A stretch of DNA of 33,160 nucleotides from Prolixibacteraceae bacterium (GCA_027858715.1 JAQICD010000261.1:1-33160), one strand, 5' to 3'; shown: positions 17,244 to 26,399, counted from the stretch's first letter. Numbers and translations are program-made. Notes: a model not told the origin generated them from the sequence alone.

Positions 17244-17275
17244 AAAAACTTTTACAGATTTAAAAACATGATATT

Positions 17276-18571
17276 ATGAATAGAATTCTACTTCTTGTAA
17301 TTAGCCTTTTGATAACAATAGGGCTCAAAGCACAATCCGACCTTATTATCTCAGAATATGTTGAAGGATGGTCGAACAATAAAGCGATAGAAATATACAA
17401 CCCTACTTCGAGTGCTATAAATCTAGCTGGTTACCAGTTGGTTCGTTATGGTAATGGTGAAGATATTCCACCAGCCGAAAACGATTGGAAAATTGTTTTG
17501 CCCGATGTTGATTTGGAGTCATATAAAACATACGTCTGTGTGCTAGATAAACGCGACCCTAATGGCACAGGACAGGAAGCTCCTGTTTGGGATCAGTTGC
17601 AGGAAAGAGCTGACGTTTTTTTATGCCCGAATTACAGTGTGAGCAATACGCTGTATCACAATGGCAACGATGCTGTGGCTTTGGAAAAAACAAACGGTAC
17701 TTTAGTTGATCTATTCGGACGATGGGGTGCACCGGCTCCGTCAGCTGCTGCCCTACCTGGATCAGATCGACCAGCTGAATGCTGGACCGATACCGATCCT
17801 TATTTTACCGGAGAGGGAATTGGGGTCACAGCAGATCATACTTTGTACCGCAAACCTTCAATTATTGAAGGCCTGAAGGAAAACCCGATATTCTTCAACC
17901 CACTCGAACAGTGGGATTCTTTATCGGCCAATACTTTTACTCAATTAGGTTGGCACAAAAGCGATGCAGCTCCTGAGAATGCTACTCCGGTATTTAACAA
18001 AGAACAATTTGCCTTTAAAATTTGGAAACAAGCTGCAGATAATACAGTATTGGGAACTGTTACTGCCAACGATGTTGAAAATGATGAGCTTCGGTATTAT
18101 ATCAACACGGGTAACTTTATTTACGATAGCGAAGATGTTCGACGTACACCTTTTGAAATGAACCGCGAAACAGGCGTAATTTCTCTTGTTGATGCAGCAT
18201 CACTTATTGAAAGCGAGTGGGATACCCTTTATATCGATGTTACCGTAAACGACGGATTCTCTCAGTCGGAATCGGTTCAGGTACTGGCCATATTAACCGA
18301 CGATGAGCAATCGGGTTTCGAGAATTACTCACAGAGTAATGTTCGCATTTATCCTAACCCGGTATCGAATGAACAACTTAATATCAGCGCCTCGAAACCG
18401 ATTAACAGAATTACAATTGTTAATATTGTAGGTCAGGTGAGTTATTCACAATTTGTTAACCATGAAGATATTGTCAGGGTTGATGCATCCAGTCTTAAAA
18501 AAGGCGTTTATCTGGTTCAGATTGAATACTCCGATAAAACTTCTGACAATAAACGCATCATCAGAAATTAA
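17276..18571 (+). CDS. T9SS-secreted lamin-tail and cadherin-like domain protein
   Basis: A 431-residue secreted protein. The signal peptide is MNRILLLVISLLITIGLKAQ, cleaved before SDLIISE. The lamin-tail domain (about 21-160) begins LIISEYVEGWSNNKAIEIYNP and runs through NLAGYQL and NDAVALEK. A cadherin-like repeat follows (about 240-340: PVFNKEQFAFKI, GTVTANDVENDELRYYI, FEMNRETGVISL, LYIDVTVNDG). The T9SS type A tail starts about 358 (VRIYPNPVSNEQLNIS). Lamin-tail domains recur in secreted Bacteroidota proteins and beside or inside extracellular nucleases, where they probably help binding; the protein has no catalytic motif that I can see. It lies directly upstream of the receptor-nuclease operon, on the same strand, but a strong terminator stands between them. 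Confidence 0.85.
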   Translation: MNRILLLVISLLITIGLKAQSDLIISEYVEGWSNNKAIEIYNPTSSAINLAGYQLVRYGNGEDIPPAENDWKIVLPDVDLESYKTYVCVLDKRDPNGTGQEAPVWDQLQERADVFLCPNYSVSNTLYHNGNDAVALEKTNGTLVDLFGRWGAPAPSAAALPGSDRPAECWTDTDPYFTGEGIGVTADHTLYRKPSIIEGLKENPIFFNPLEQWDSLSANTFTQLGWHKSDAAPENATPVFNKEQFAFKIWKQAADNTVLGTVTANDVENDELRYYINTGNFIYDSEDVRRTPFEMNRETGVISLVDAASLIESEWDTLYIDVTVNDGFSQSESVQVLAILTDDEQSGFENYSQSNVRIYPNPVSNEQLNISASKPINRITIVNIVGQVSYSQFVNHEDIVRVDASSLKKGVYLVQIEYSDKTSDNKRIIRN

Positions 18572-18589
18572 CAAGAGTATTAAATATAG

Positions 18590-18624
18590 AAATAGGTTTT
18601 CGAAAATCGGAAACCTATTTTTTT
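18590..18624 (+). terminator. Intrinsic terminator between the lamin-tail gene and the TonB receptor gene
   Basis: A 10-bp stem (AAATAGGTTT, 18590-18599, with AAACCTATTT, 18611-18620) continues inward with three more pairs and a wobble around the AAA loop at 18604-18606. A T run covers 18618-18624. It ends 17 nt before the receptor ATG, so read-through or an upstream promoter with an attenuating leader must be assumed for the operon behind it. Confidence 0.75.
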
Positions 18625-18641
18625 CTTAATCACTTCAGAAA

Positions 18642-21392
18642 ATGATACGAATACAATTAATTATACTGTTCTCTGTACTTTCATTATATGGAACTTCGCA
18701 GAATACCATTAGTGGTGTGGTAACCGATGCCGAAACCGGCGAGACATTAATTGGTGCTAACATACTGATTGAAGGAACAACAATAGGAACTGTAACCAAC
18801 ATCAACGGTTTGTATTCATTAACTATTAAAAATGGATCGTACACTTTGGTTGTTTCCTATGTTGGTTACGAAGATCAACAAAAGCAGGTTGCTGTCAACA
18901 ACAACGATATCAAAGTTAACTTTGATATCGAAACATCATTGCAGCTCGATGAGGTAGTGGTAGTTGCCGACGTGGCCCGATCGAGGGAAACTCCGGTGGC
19001 CTTTTCAACCTTAACGCCCGAAAAGCTTCAGGAGGTAATTGCAGCACAGGACATCCCCATGGTACTCAACTCAACACCGGGTGTTTATGCCACAACCGAA
19101 GGCGGTGGCGACGGCGATGCCCAGGTAACCATCAGGGGTTTCAGTTCGCGCAACATCGGTGTTTTGCTCGACGGTGTTCCGGTGAACGACATGGAAACAG
19201 GCCATGTGTACTGGTCGAACTGGTTCGGGCTCGATGCTGTTACCCGTTCCATCCAGGTACAACGCGGACTGGGAGCTTCAAAGCTGGCACTCCCATCGGT
19301 TGGCGGCACCATTAATATTATTACAAAGGGTATGGACAGTCGTAAAGGCGGAAGTATTAAACAGGAATTAGGCTCCGACGGATATACCAGAACCGATATT
19401 GGCTATACCTCAGGCGAAATTGGAAATGGCTGGGGGCTTTCAGTGGCCGGTTCGTACAAACAAGGTAACGGATGGGTTGATCAAACATGGACCAAAGGTT
19501 TCTTTTACTATTTTAAAGTCGATAAACGGTTGGGGAATCACAACCTCTCATTTTCGGGGTATGGTGCTCCACAGTCACATGCACAACGTTCGTACATGTT
19601 AACCATACAAAGTTATGATGCTGAGATTGCACGCGAGCTGGGAGTGCCTGAAGAAGATATAGCTGCGACAACCCCTATGGGAGTCCGCTACAACCAGCAC
19701 TGGGGCTATCTGGCGCGTACCAAAGACAATCCCGATGCCGTGGCTCAACCTTTTTCGGAGCGGGTAAACCAATACCATAAACCTCAGTTCACCTTAAAAG
19801 ATTCGTGGAATGTAAACGACAAGTTGTTCATCTCGAACATCGCTTATTTATCGATCGGTAACGGAGGAGGTGTAAGGGCAAAAGCTACTCCCAGCCTTAT
19901 TCCCGAAACAAGGCAAATGAACTTTCAGTCGATTTACGACCGGAACATTTCCGAAGGATCAATCAATCGACTCTTTGACGACCAATTGCATGCTGCCTCC
20001 AATTACATGATTCGCCGGGTGAATTCGCACCGTTGGTTAGGATTATTATCGACTTTAAATTATGAGATCGACGATAGAAATACCTTCTCGGGTGGAATCG
20101 ACCTGAGAAATTACAGGGGAATTCATTATGAAGAAGTTTACGACCTGATGGGTGCCGACTATGCCGTTTTCGACTACATCACCGACTGGGACGATGCCAC
20201 CAAATCGAAATACATGATAAAGGAAGGTGACAAAAACAATTACCACAACGATGGCTTTGTTCGTTGGGGCGGATTGTTTGGGCAATGGGAATACAACAAC
20301 GATATTCTAAGCTCGTTTATCAACCTTACGGTTTCCAACTCGGGTTATAAGCGATCCGATTACATCCTGATGCGCAAAACAAGAAATGTAGAGCAACGCG
20401 ATGGTTTTACCTATGAAACCATCGACGGAAATCTGGTTGAATTTACCGGTTGGAATTGGTTTCCGGGCTTTACCGCCAAAGGTGGTGCCAACTACAATTT
20501 TACCAAACGGATGAATGCTTTTGTAAACCTTGGCTACCTTAGCAAGGCACCACGCTTCAACAATGTTTATGGATACGACAATGTACCCTTCTACAACATT
20601 GAAAATGAAATTGTAAAAGCATTTGAACTGGGATATTCCTACAACAGCAAACTTTTTTCAGCCAACCTGAACGCCTATTACACCATTTGGGAAAACAAAC
20701 CCAAAGACAGCGCCGGGAAAGTAGCCGTTGAAACTTCACCGGGAGAATATGAAGAATTCTCAATCAACATCAACGGAATGGATGCTTTACACAAAGGGGT
20801 GGAACTGGATTTTATCCTAAAAGTAAATGATCAGATTGATATCCAGGGCTTGGTATCGCTGGGCGACTGGCGTTGGAATTCGTCTGATACTGTCAGGGTT
20901 TACGACGATAATCAAAATCTGGTGGCAACCCAATTCTTCGATGCCACCGGCGTTCACGTTGGCAACTCGGCACAAACACAAATTGCAGGCGAAATACGAT
21001 GGGAGCCCATTCCCGGCTTGTACTTCAAGCCCAGGGCTACCTATTTTGCCGACTATTATTCAGAATTTGATCCTCTTACACTTGATGGATCACCAGAATC
21101 GTATGAATGGTATGATGAAGCGACCGGAGAACATGGCAATGCCCTTGACTCGTGGAGAATTCCACCTTACATGATTTTTGATTTTCATGCAGGCTATCGT
21201 TTCAAACTCTTTGACCAGCGCTTTCAGTTCAGGGCCAACGTGCTGAACATACTCAATAAAAAACGCATCGTAAGGGCACAAAACAACGACAACTACAACG
21301 ATGTAAACTATACCGATTATGATGCAAAGTCGGCATCGGTATTCTTTGGCCTTGGTCGTACCTATAATTTCAGTTTAAAAATGTTTTTCTAA
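18642..21392 (+). CDS. TonB-dependent outer-membrane receptor
   Basis: A 916-residue receptor that imports ligands across the outer membrane with TonB/ExbBD energy. The signal peptide ends at about 19-20 (LYGTSQ, then NTISG). A carboxypeptidase-regulatory-like domain follows (about 22-105: ISGVVTDAETGETLIGANI, GLYSLTI, VVSYVGYEDQ), then the plug (about 120-235: VLNSTPGVYATTEGG, VTIRGFSSRNIGVLLDGVPV, GASKLALPSVGGTINIITKG) and the beta-barrel. The chain ends in Phe (SLKMFF), as outer-membrane barrels do. It has the SusC-like N-terminal extension but no SusD partner next to it, so it is not a standard polysaccharide-utilisation pair. The stop codon overlaps the next ATG by one base (TAATG), tying it by translation to the secreted nuclease. 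Ligand unknown; nucleic-acid breakdown products are the contextual guess. Confidence 0.93.
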   Translation: MIRIQLIILFSVLSLYGTSQNTISGVVTDAETGETLIGANILIEGTTIGTVTNINGLYSLTIKNGSYTLVVSYVGYEDQQKQVAVNNNDIKVNFDIETSLQLDEVVVVADVARSRETPVAFSTLTPEKLQEVIAAQDIPMVLNSTPGVYATTEGGGDGDAQVTIRGFSSRNIGVLLDGVPVNDMETGHVYWSNWFGLDAVTRSIQVQRGLGASKLALPSVGGTINIITKGMDSRKGGSIKQELGSDGYTRTDIGYTSGEIGNGWGLSVAGSYKQGNGWVDQTWTKGFFYYFKVDKRLGNHNLSFSGYGAPQSHAQRSYMLTIQSYDAEIARELGVPEEDIAATTPMGVRYNQHWGYLARTKDNPDAVAQPFSERVNQYHKPQFTLKDSWNVNDKLFISNIAYLSIGNGGGVRAKATPSLIPETRQMNFQSIYDRNISEGSINRLFDDQLHAASNYMIRRVNSHRWLGLLSTLNYEIDDRNTFSGGIDLRNYRGIHYEEVYDLMGADYAVFDYITDWDDATKSKYMIKEGDKNNYHNDGFVRWGGLFGQWEYNNDILSSFINLTVSNSGYKRSDYILMRKTRNVEQRDGFTYETIDGNLVEFTGWNWFPGFTAKGGANYNFTKRMNAFVNLGYLSKAPRFNNVYGYDNVPFYNIENEIVKAFELGYSYNSKLFSANLNAYYTIWENKPKDSAGKVAVETSPGEYEEFSININGMDALHKGVELDFILKVNDQIDIQGLVSLGDWRWNSSDTVRVYDDNQNLVATQFFDATGVHVGNSAQTQIAGEIRWEPIPGLYFKPRATYFADYYSEFDPLTLDGSPESYEWYDEATGEHGNALDSWRIPPYMIFDFHAGYRFKLFDQRFQFRANVLNILNKKRIVRAQNNDNYNDVNYTDYDAKSASVFFGLGRTYNFSLKMFF

Positions 21393-23569
21393 TGAATGTT
21401 AAATACTTATCTATCCCCTTAATTCTGTTTTTTTCTTATACCGGTTTTGCACAGCCTCCGGGTTATTATAATGGAACTTCGGGGCTTAAGGGCGAAGCTT
21501 TAAAAACAGAATTACACGAGATTATTAACGACCATATCGATTTTTCGTACAGCCAGGCACGCTACCTGATTAACTACTCCGATGCCGATCCGGAGAATGA
21601 GAACAACGTGATTCTTTTTTATACACAACGATCGCAGGATGCCGATTCGTATGGAACAGATGGCGACCAGATTAATAGGGAACATGTATGGGCTAAATCG
21701 CATGGTGACTTTTCGGGCATTCGCCCTATGGATGGCGATGCTTTTAATCTTCAGCCTGCTGATGCATCGGTGAATATGGATCGCAGCAACAAAGATTTTG
21801 GCATTGTTCAGCCCAACGGAAACCAACATCCCGAAGCTACCGAATGCTGGTATAATGCCAGCACCTGGGAACCCGGCGATGCAACCAAAGGACAGGTAGC
21901 CCGAATTCTGTTTTACATGGCTACCCGCTACGAAGGTACCAGTGGTGAGATTGATCTCGAAGTGGTGAATGGTGTGAATACATATCCTCAACCAAAACAT
22001 GGCGATTTGTCTGCTTTGCTCGAATGGAACAGGCAGTTTCCTCCAACTGATTTCGAACGTCGGAGAAACGAACGTTTATTCACCATTCAGCAAAACCGAA
22101 ATCCTTTTATTGATAACCCTGAACTGGCTGATATCATTTGGGCTAATGCCGATCCTGCACTCGTGCAGTTCGATAGTTTATCGCTAAGCCCCAACATTCC
22201 GGTGGCCGGAAAAACAGCCCAACTTTCGTTTCAGCTTATATCGGAGATGCAGGCAGATGAACTTTTTGTAGCCGTAGGTGAAACTTTCAATAGCGAAGAT
22301 CAAATTATTGAACTTGACAATACATTGACTGAACAGCTTATTGAACTCGATTTTACAACCTTCGACAAAGAACAGATGGTTTACATAAAACTGGTTGCTG
22401 TTGTTGATGGTGAAGAATATGTTAGGCCCGCCACCATTGATTTGCCTCGCAATGTTAATATATCGCAGCTTACAACAGTCGCCGAAGTGCAGGGAACAGC
22501 AAACGAAAGTCCCATGCTTGGACAAAAAGTAATTATAGCAGGACGCGTTGTGGCCAATCTTGATAATTCAATTTATATTCAAAATGGAAGCGGCAAATAC
22601 TCCGGGCTGTGTATTTTTGGCTCAAATAAAACCGGATATGTTGGCGACAGTGTAATTATTGAAGGAGAGGTAGTTGAATACAGTGGCCTCACTGAGTTGT
22701 CGAATGTCAGCTACTTTTATAATGTTAAGTCGAACAAACCTTACGAACCTACAGTGCTCAAAGTTGATGAAGTGGGTGAAGACTACGAAGGAATGCTTGT
22801 AACCATTAAAGATGTATCGTTTGCCAATGCCGGAGATATTGTTCCCGACGAAAATGCATCGTACAGCTTTGGCGACGAAACAGGTAATATGACGATTTTC
22901 TCGCGGTATGGATCGCGTTTGGTGGGTAAAACTATACCTTACGGTGTGGTTGATGTAACAGGCGTGGTAAGTCAGTATAACGACGATTACCAGATATTGG
23001 TTCGCAATGTTGACGACTTTACCCAGGGTAACGATACCATTGCCCCCGAAGTTACTAACGTAACAATACTTGATAAAGATTGGATCACGGTCGATTTTAG
23101 CGAAAGAGTTGACCAGGCGACATCGGAGCAGATAGAAAACTATGTTTTTAGCAGTGGAATCACTGTATTATCGGCTTACCGTTATTCAGAAGCAACAACA
23201 GTAATATTGAATGTTGAAGGACTATCTGTAGGTACACATACCTTGACGGTAAACGGTGTAAGCGACCAGATGGGAAATGCAATCGATAATCAGACTATTG
23301 AGTTTGAATCGATCGTTAGTAAGGTGGATGCTCTGATGGGGGAAAATATGAGAATATATCCTAACCCGTCAATTGGAGGTGTATTTACAATTGAAACCAT
23401 CGATAATATTCAACGAATAGAAGTTTATGATTTCAGTGGACAGGTGATATCTGTTATACCTTTCAATGTTCTGCAAGGCAGTATTTCGGTAAGCTCAATC
23501 CCTGGTATTTATGTGTTGAATATAATAACTGACCAAACAAAATACAATAAAAAAGTAGTGGTTCAATAA
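21392..23569 (+). CDS. T9SS-secreted endonuclease I-family nuclease with OB-fold-like and Ig-like domains
   Basis: A 725-residue secreted enzyme. Signal peptide MNVKYLSIPLILFFSYTGFA. The endonuclease I (EndA/Vvn type) domain (about 22-250) starts YYNGTSGLKGEALKTELHEII and has the beta-beta-alpha-metal motif NREHVWAKS with E97 and H98, followed by a probable metal-ligand Asn in VNMDRSNKDFG (128-138). Relatives cut DNA, and often RNA, without sequence preference. An OB-fold-like module of the extracellular nuclease type follows (about 365-545), then an SbsA-like Ig domain (about 550-640: APEVTNVTI, ITVDFSERV, GTHTLTVNGV) and a T9SS tail from about 651 (MRIYPNPSIGGVF). Where relatives usually have a His (DxHN/DxHH before LxP), this protein reads GDAFNLQP. 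It overlaps the receptor gene by one base and precedes the PLD gene by 13 nt. Confidence 0.9.
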   Translation: MNVKYLSIPLILFFSYTGFAQPPGYYNGTSGLKGEALKTELHEIINDHIDFSYSQARYLINYSDADPENENNVILFYTQRSQDADSYGTDGDQINREHVWAKSHGDFSGIRPMDGDAFNLQPADASVNMDRSNKDFGIVQPNGNQHPEATECWYNASTWEPGDATKGQVARILFYMATRYEGTSGEIDLEVVNGVNTYPQPKHGDLSALLEWNRQFPPTDFERRRNERLFTIQQNRNPFIDNPELADIIWANADPALVQFDSLSLSPNIPVAGKTAQLSFQLISEMQADELFVAVGETFNSEDQIIELDNTLTEQLIELDFTTFDKEQMVYIKLVAVVDGEEYVRPATIDLPRNVNISQLTTVAEVQGTANESPMLGQKVIIAGRVVANLDNSIYIQNGSGKYSGLCIFGSNKTGYVGDSVIIEGEVVEYSGLTELSNVSYFYNVKSNKPYEPTVLKVDEVGEDYEGMLVTIKDVSFANAGDIVPDENASYSFGDETGNMTIFSRYGSRLVGKTIPYGVVDVTGVVSQYNDDYQILVRNVDDFTQGNDTIAPEVTNVTILDKDWITVDFSERVDQATSEQIENYVFSSGITVLSAYRYSEATTVILNVEGLSVGTHTLTVNGVSDQMGNAIDNQTIEFESIVSKVDALMGENMRIYPNPSIGGVFTIETIDNIQRIEVYDFSGQVISVIPFNVLQGSISVSSIPGIYVLNIITDQTKYNKKVVVQ

Positions 23570-23582
23570 AAAACAATAAGCT

Positions 23583-25805
23583 ATGTTCCGTTATTTTCTG
23601 TTCTTTTTCGTGTTGATTTTATCATTGAATTCAAGTGCCCGAATACGTCCAATTGCCCATATTCAGGGTCAACAGGATAGTTCGCCGCTGGTTGGTGAAG
23701 AAGTGATGATAAAAGGTATTGTTACCGCATCAAAGACTGGCGCCGGATATTTTCTACAAGATGCAGACAGCGCATGGTCGGGTGTTTTTATTTACGACCT
23801 GAACCGTTCGCCCATGCCCAATATTGGCGATGAGGTTTTGCTTACCGGGAAAGTAAAGGAATACTACGATTTAACGGAAATTGAAGCGGTATCTGCTTTC
23901 GAGATTATTTCAACAGGAAACGACCTGCCCGAACCGATACTTATTTCGACAGGCCATGATGCCCTAGAAGCTTACGAAGGAATGCTTGTAAAAGTGGTAG
24001 TTGCCACCTGTTCCAACTCCGATATCGGTTATGGTGAATGGGAAATTAACGATGGCAGCGGACCGTTGGCAGTTGATGAGATTTTTATCAAATATTCATC
24101 GACAGAGGGAGATGTTTATGATATTACAGGCATTATGCATTATACCTACAGCGCATACAAGATCGCTCCGCGTAATGCCGATGATATTGTAATTAACAGT
24201 CCCCTGTACTTTGTAAATCGCCCATACCAGGTAAATCTTCAAAAAGAAGCAATAACCCTTAAATGGGAAACCAATGTTGAAGCCAGTTCTGAAGTGCATT
24301 ACGGAACATCGCCCGAAGAGTTTACCGACAGTGTCAGCATTCAAAACAACACCACAAATCACGAGCTTGTGTTATCCAACCTGAATCCCGGCGAACTCTA
24401 TTATGCAAAAGTACTTTCGGTGGCCGGAAGCGATACAACAAGGCCTATTGTAAGTGCTTTTACCACAGTTTCGAATTCAAGCGGGGAAATTCAAGTAATT
24501 TTCACCAAGCCCGACAACTTCGTAACAGCTTACACAGGTGTCGATGAAAGCGACTACACGAAGTCGATCGCCGATTCTATTGCAGCCTTTATCAACAAGG
24601 CACAACAAACGCTCGACATTGCCATTTACGATGTAAAAAACCACAGTCCCGAAAGTGACGATACCAATCAAAAGATCTTTGCTGCTATCAAGGCAAAAGC
24701 CAGTTCGGGCGTGCAGGTACGAATCATTACCGACAACGATTCGGATGATGCCTTTTTTACCGAAATGCTGGAAAATGCGCAGGTGATGTGGGGAAATACT
24801 GACGGAATCATGCACCACAAATTCATTGTAGCCGATGCCGAAAGCGAAGGCAACAGCCGGGTGCTTACCGGTTCAACAAACTGGACCTACAACAACCTGG
24901 TTTTGGATGCCAACAATTTGATTACGATTCAGGATCAGTCGCTGGCCAAAGCTTATACCGCCGAGTTTAACGAGATGTGGGGTGGCTCTCAACCCGAACC
25001 TGATTATGAAAAAAGCCGTTTTGCTTCAAACAAAGCTGACAATACGCCCCATTTGTTCAGCATCAACAGCAAGCGGGTTGAGTTGTACTTTTCACCTTCC
25101 GACAACACCGAAAGCAAAATCATTGAGGCCATTAACTCGGCCGATTACGAAATTGCCTTCAACATCATGGCCTTTACTTCCGATGGCATTGGAGCTGCCC
25201 TGATTGATGCCCACAAGCGGGGCGTAAACGTAAAGGGAGTTGTCGATTACGTTGAATACTCGGGAAGTGAATATGAAAACTTGTTGGCTGCGGGCATCGA
25301 TGTAGTTGACTACACCAACGCCGACGGTTTATCATGGCCTGAAAATACCACAATTCATCATAAATTTCTGGTGGCCGATTACATGCATTCCGAATCCGAT
25401 CCGCTTGTAGTGACCGGAACGCATAACTGGAGTGCTTCGGCCGAAAGCCGCAACGATGAGAATACCCTGATTATTTACGATCAGCATCTGGCCGAACTTT
25501 ACTATCACGAGGTTGAAGCCGTTTATGCCAACAGCATACCAACTTCAGTTAATGATCATTTTTCAGATCATCTCAGAATTTATCCAGTGCCAGCTACCAA
25601 TTTTTTAACAATTAGCACTGTTAAAAATATTGAATCGTGTACCATTTATAGTATGAATGGTATGGTTGTGGCAGAATATAAAGAGGTGGTCGATGAAAAA
25701 ATCATCCTAAATACATCAGCAATCAAAGCTGGAATGTATGTTGCAAAAATTGTCACTGAAGATAAATCGGTATTTCAATCAAAGATTTTGATCGGGGCGA
25801 AATAA
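23583..25805 (+). CDS. T9SS-secreted tandem phospholipase D-domain protein with OB-fold-like and FN3 domains
   Basis: A 740-residue secreted protein. After a signal peptide (MFRYFLFFFVLILSLNSSA) comes an OB-fold-like module (about 25-205: SSPLVGEEVMIKGIV, IGDEVLLTGKVKEYYDLTEI, YEGMLVKV) clearly related to the one in the preceding nuclease. A fibronectin III domain (about 210-300) is next. Then come two PLD domains, each with a full HxKx4D motif: MHHKFIVAD with GSTNWT (about 415-445) and IHHKFLVAD with GTHNWS (about 597-625). PLD-superfamily enzymes cleave phosphodiester bonds; this kind, with a nuclease-type OB module and beside an endonuclease, is more likely a nuclease than a lipase. The T9SS tail begins about 661 (LRIYPVPATNFL). 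It is the last gene of the operon; a hairpin at 25798-25828 straddles its stop codon. Confidence 0.88.
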   Translation: MFRYFLFFFVLILSLNSSARIRPIAHIQGQQDSSPLVGEEVMIKGIVTASKTGAGYFLQDADSAWSGVFIYDLNRSPMPNIGDEVLLTGKVKEYYDLTEIEAVSAFEIISTGNDLPEPILISTGHDALEAYEGMLVKVVVATCSNSDIGYGEWEINDGSGPLAVDEIFIKYSSTEGDVYDITGIMHYTYSAYKIAPRNADDIVINSPLYFVNRPYQVNLQKEAITLKWETNVEASSEVHYGTSPEEFTDSVSIQNNTTNHELVLSNLNPGELYYAKVLSVAGSDTTRPIVSAFTTVSNSSGEIQVIFTKPDNFVTAYTGVDESDYTKSIADSIAAFINKAQQTLDIAIYDVKNHSPESDDTNQKIFAAIKAKASSGVQVRIITDNDSDDAFFTEMLENAQVMWGNTDGIMHHKFIVADAESEGNSRVLTGSTNWTYNNLVLDANNLITIQDQSLAKAYTAEFNEMWGGSQPEPDYEKSRFASNKADNTPHLFSINSKRVELYFSPSDNTESKIIEAINSADYEIAFNIMAFTSDGIGAALIDAHKRGVNVKGVVDYVEYSGSEYENLLAAGIDVVDYTNADGLSWPENTTIHHKFLVADYMHSESDPLVVTGTHNWSASAESRNDENTLIIYDQHLAELYYHEVEAVYANSIPTSVNDHFSDHLRIYPVPATNFLTISTVKNIESCTIYSMNGMVVAEYKEVVDEKIILNTSAIKAGMYVAKIVTEDKSVFQSKILIGAK

Positions 25806-25828
25806 CTTATGCTTTGCATGATATTTCG
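25798..25828 (+). other. Stem-loop at the end of the receptor-nuclease operon
   Basis: CGAAATA (25798-25804) pairs with TATTTCG (25822-25828), and a small inner stem ATGC-TTT-GCAT sits at 25809-25819. It spans the stop codon of the PLD gene. No T run follows, so it may protect the 3' end or terminate only weakly. The remaining part of the gap to 25923 shows nothing else. Confidence 0.3.
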
Positions 25829-25923
25829 ACACATCATACAACTGAAAAAGTATTATCAAAAGATTGGTTATTACCCTAAGAAGATGAAGCATGGAACGAT
25901 TTGTAAAAAGAGATGTTGCTGCT

Positions 25924-26340
25924 TTACCTTTCACTTTTTCCGATTTCTGCTTTTATCCAAGTAATTTGATCTAATCTTTCCATTGAATATGAATTGCTGT
26001 TGTTTTCAGCATATTCAAGCAGAAAGAGGGCTTTTGTAAGCAAATTACTGCGCAGGTTAGATGTATGATTTAGTTTGCTGTCGGTCAGAAGCAGTATGCC
26101 AAGCATTTCACATTTCGTAACCGATGACTGCACGTCGTCGTCAGAAATGATTATACGACTTATGACTTCTTTATCATTGTTGTAAAAGAACGTTCGTTTT
26201 TGTTGGAAATACTTTTCGTAAAGAGCTTCAATGTCAACTTCAGCCTGTTCTGAATCATCTTTTTTAATATTGAAAAGCAATTCATTTAGCTCTTCGATAA
26301 ATTGCTTTAGCAACCTCATTAAGAAATCTTTTTCAATCAT
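25924..26340 (-). CDS. Hypothetical protein, small and helical
   Basis: I do not recognise this gene with any certainty. The ATG at 26340 (138 residues, MIEKDFLMRLLKQFIEELN) is preferred to the one at 26391, because the extra 17 residues (MHFSFHFLILIKKLKKN) look like translated leader. The protein is predicted mostly helical, soluble, rich in Glu, Leu and Asn, without cysteine clusters, signal peptide or membrane spans. The start faintly recalls the DUF6483 type of protein, but I would not name it so. It lies alone on the minus strand, converging with the PLD gene and divergent from the esterase gene, with 113 nt between the two starts. Confidence 0.6.
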   Translation of the reverse strand: MIEKDFLMRLLKQFIEELNELLFNIKKDDSEQAEVDIEALYEKYFQQKRTFFYNNDKEVISRIIISDDDVQSSVTKCEMLGILLLTDSKLNHTSNLRSNLLTKALFLLEYAENNSNSYSMERLDQITWIKAEIGKSER

Positions 26341-26399
26341 ATTCTTTTTCAATTTTTTGATAAGTATAAGAAAGTGAAAGCTAAAATGCAACTTTTTAT

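Noticed and set aside
18642..21392. Classical SusC/SusD polysaccharide-utilisation pair
   Set aside because: The receptor has the SusC-like N-terminal domain but no SusD-like lipoprotein or glycoside hydrolase gene is next to it.
24477..24818. Long minus-strand frames within the PLD gene and similar antisense frames elsewhere
   Set aside because: They lie wholly inside well-supported genes, lack family motifs and have no promoter-like sequence of their own.
26341..26391. 17-residue N-terminal extension of the small hypothetical protein
   Set aside because: The composition (FHFLILIKKLKKN) fits an AT-rich leader, and the internal ATG starts a more natural helix.
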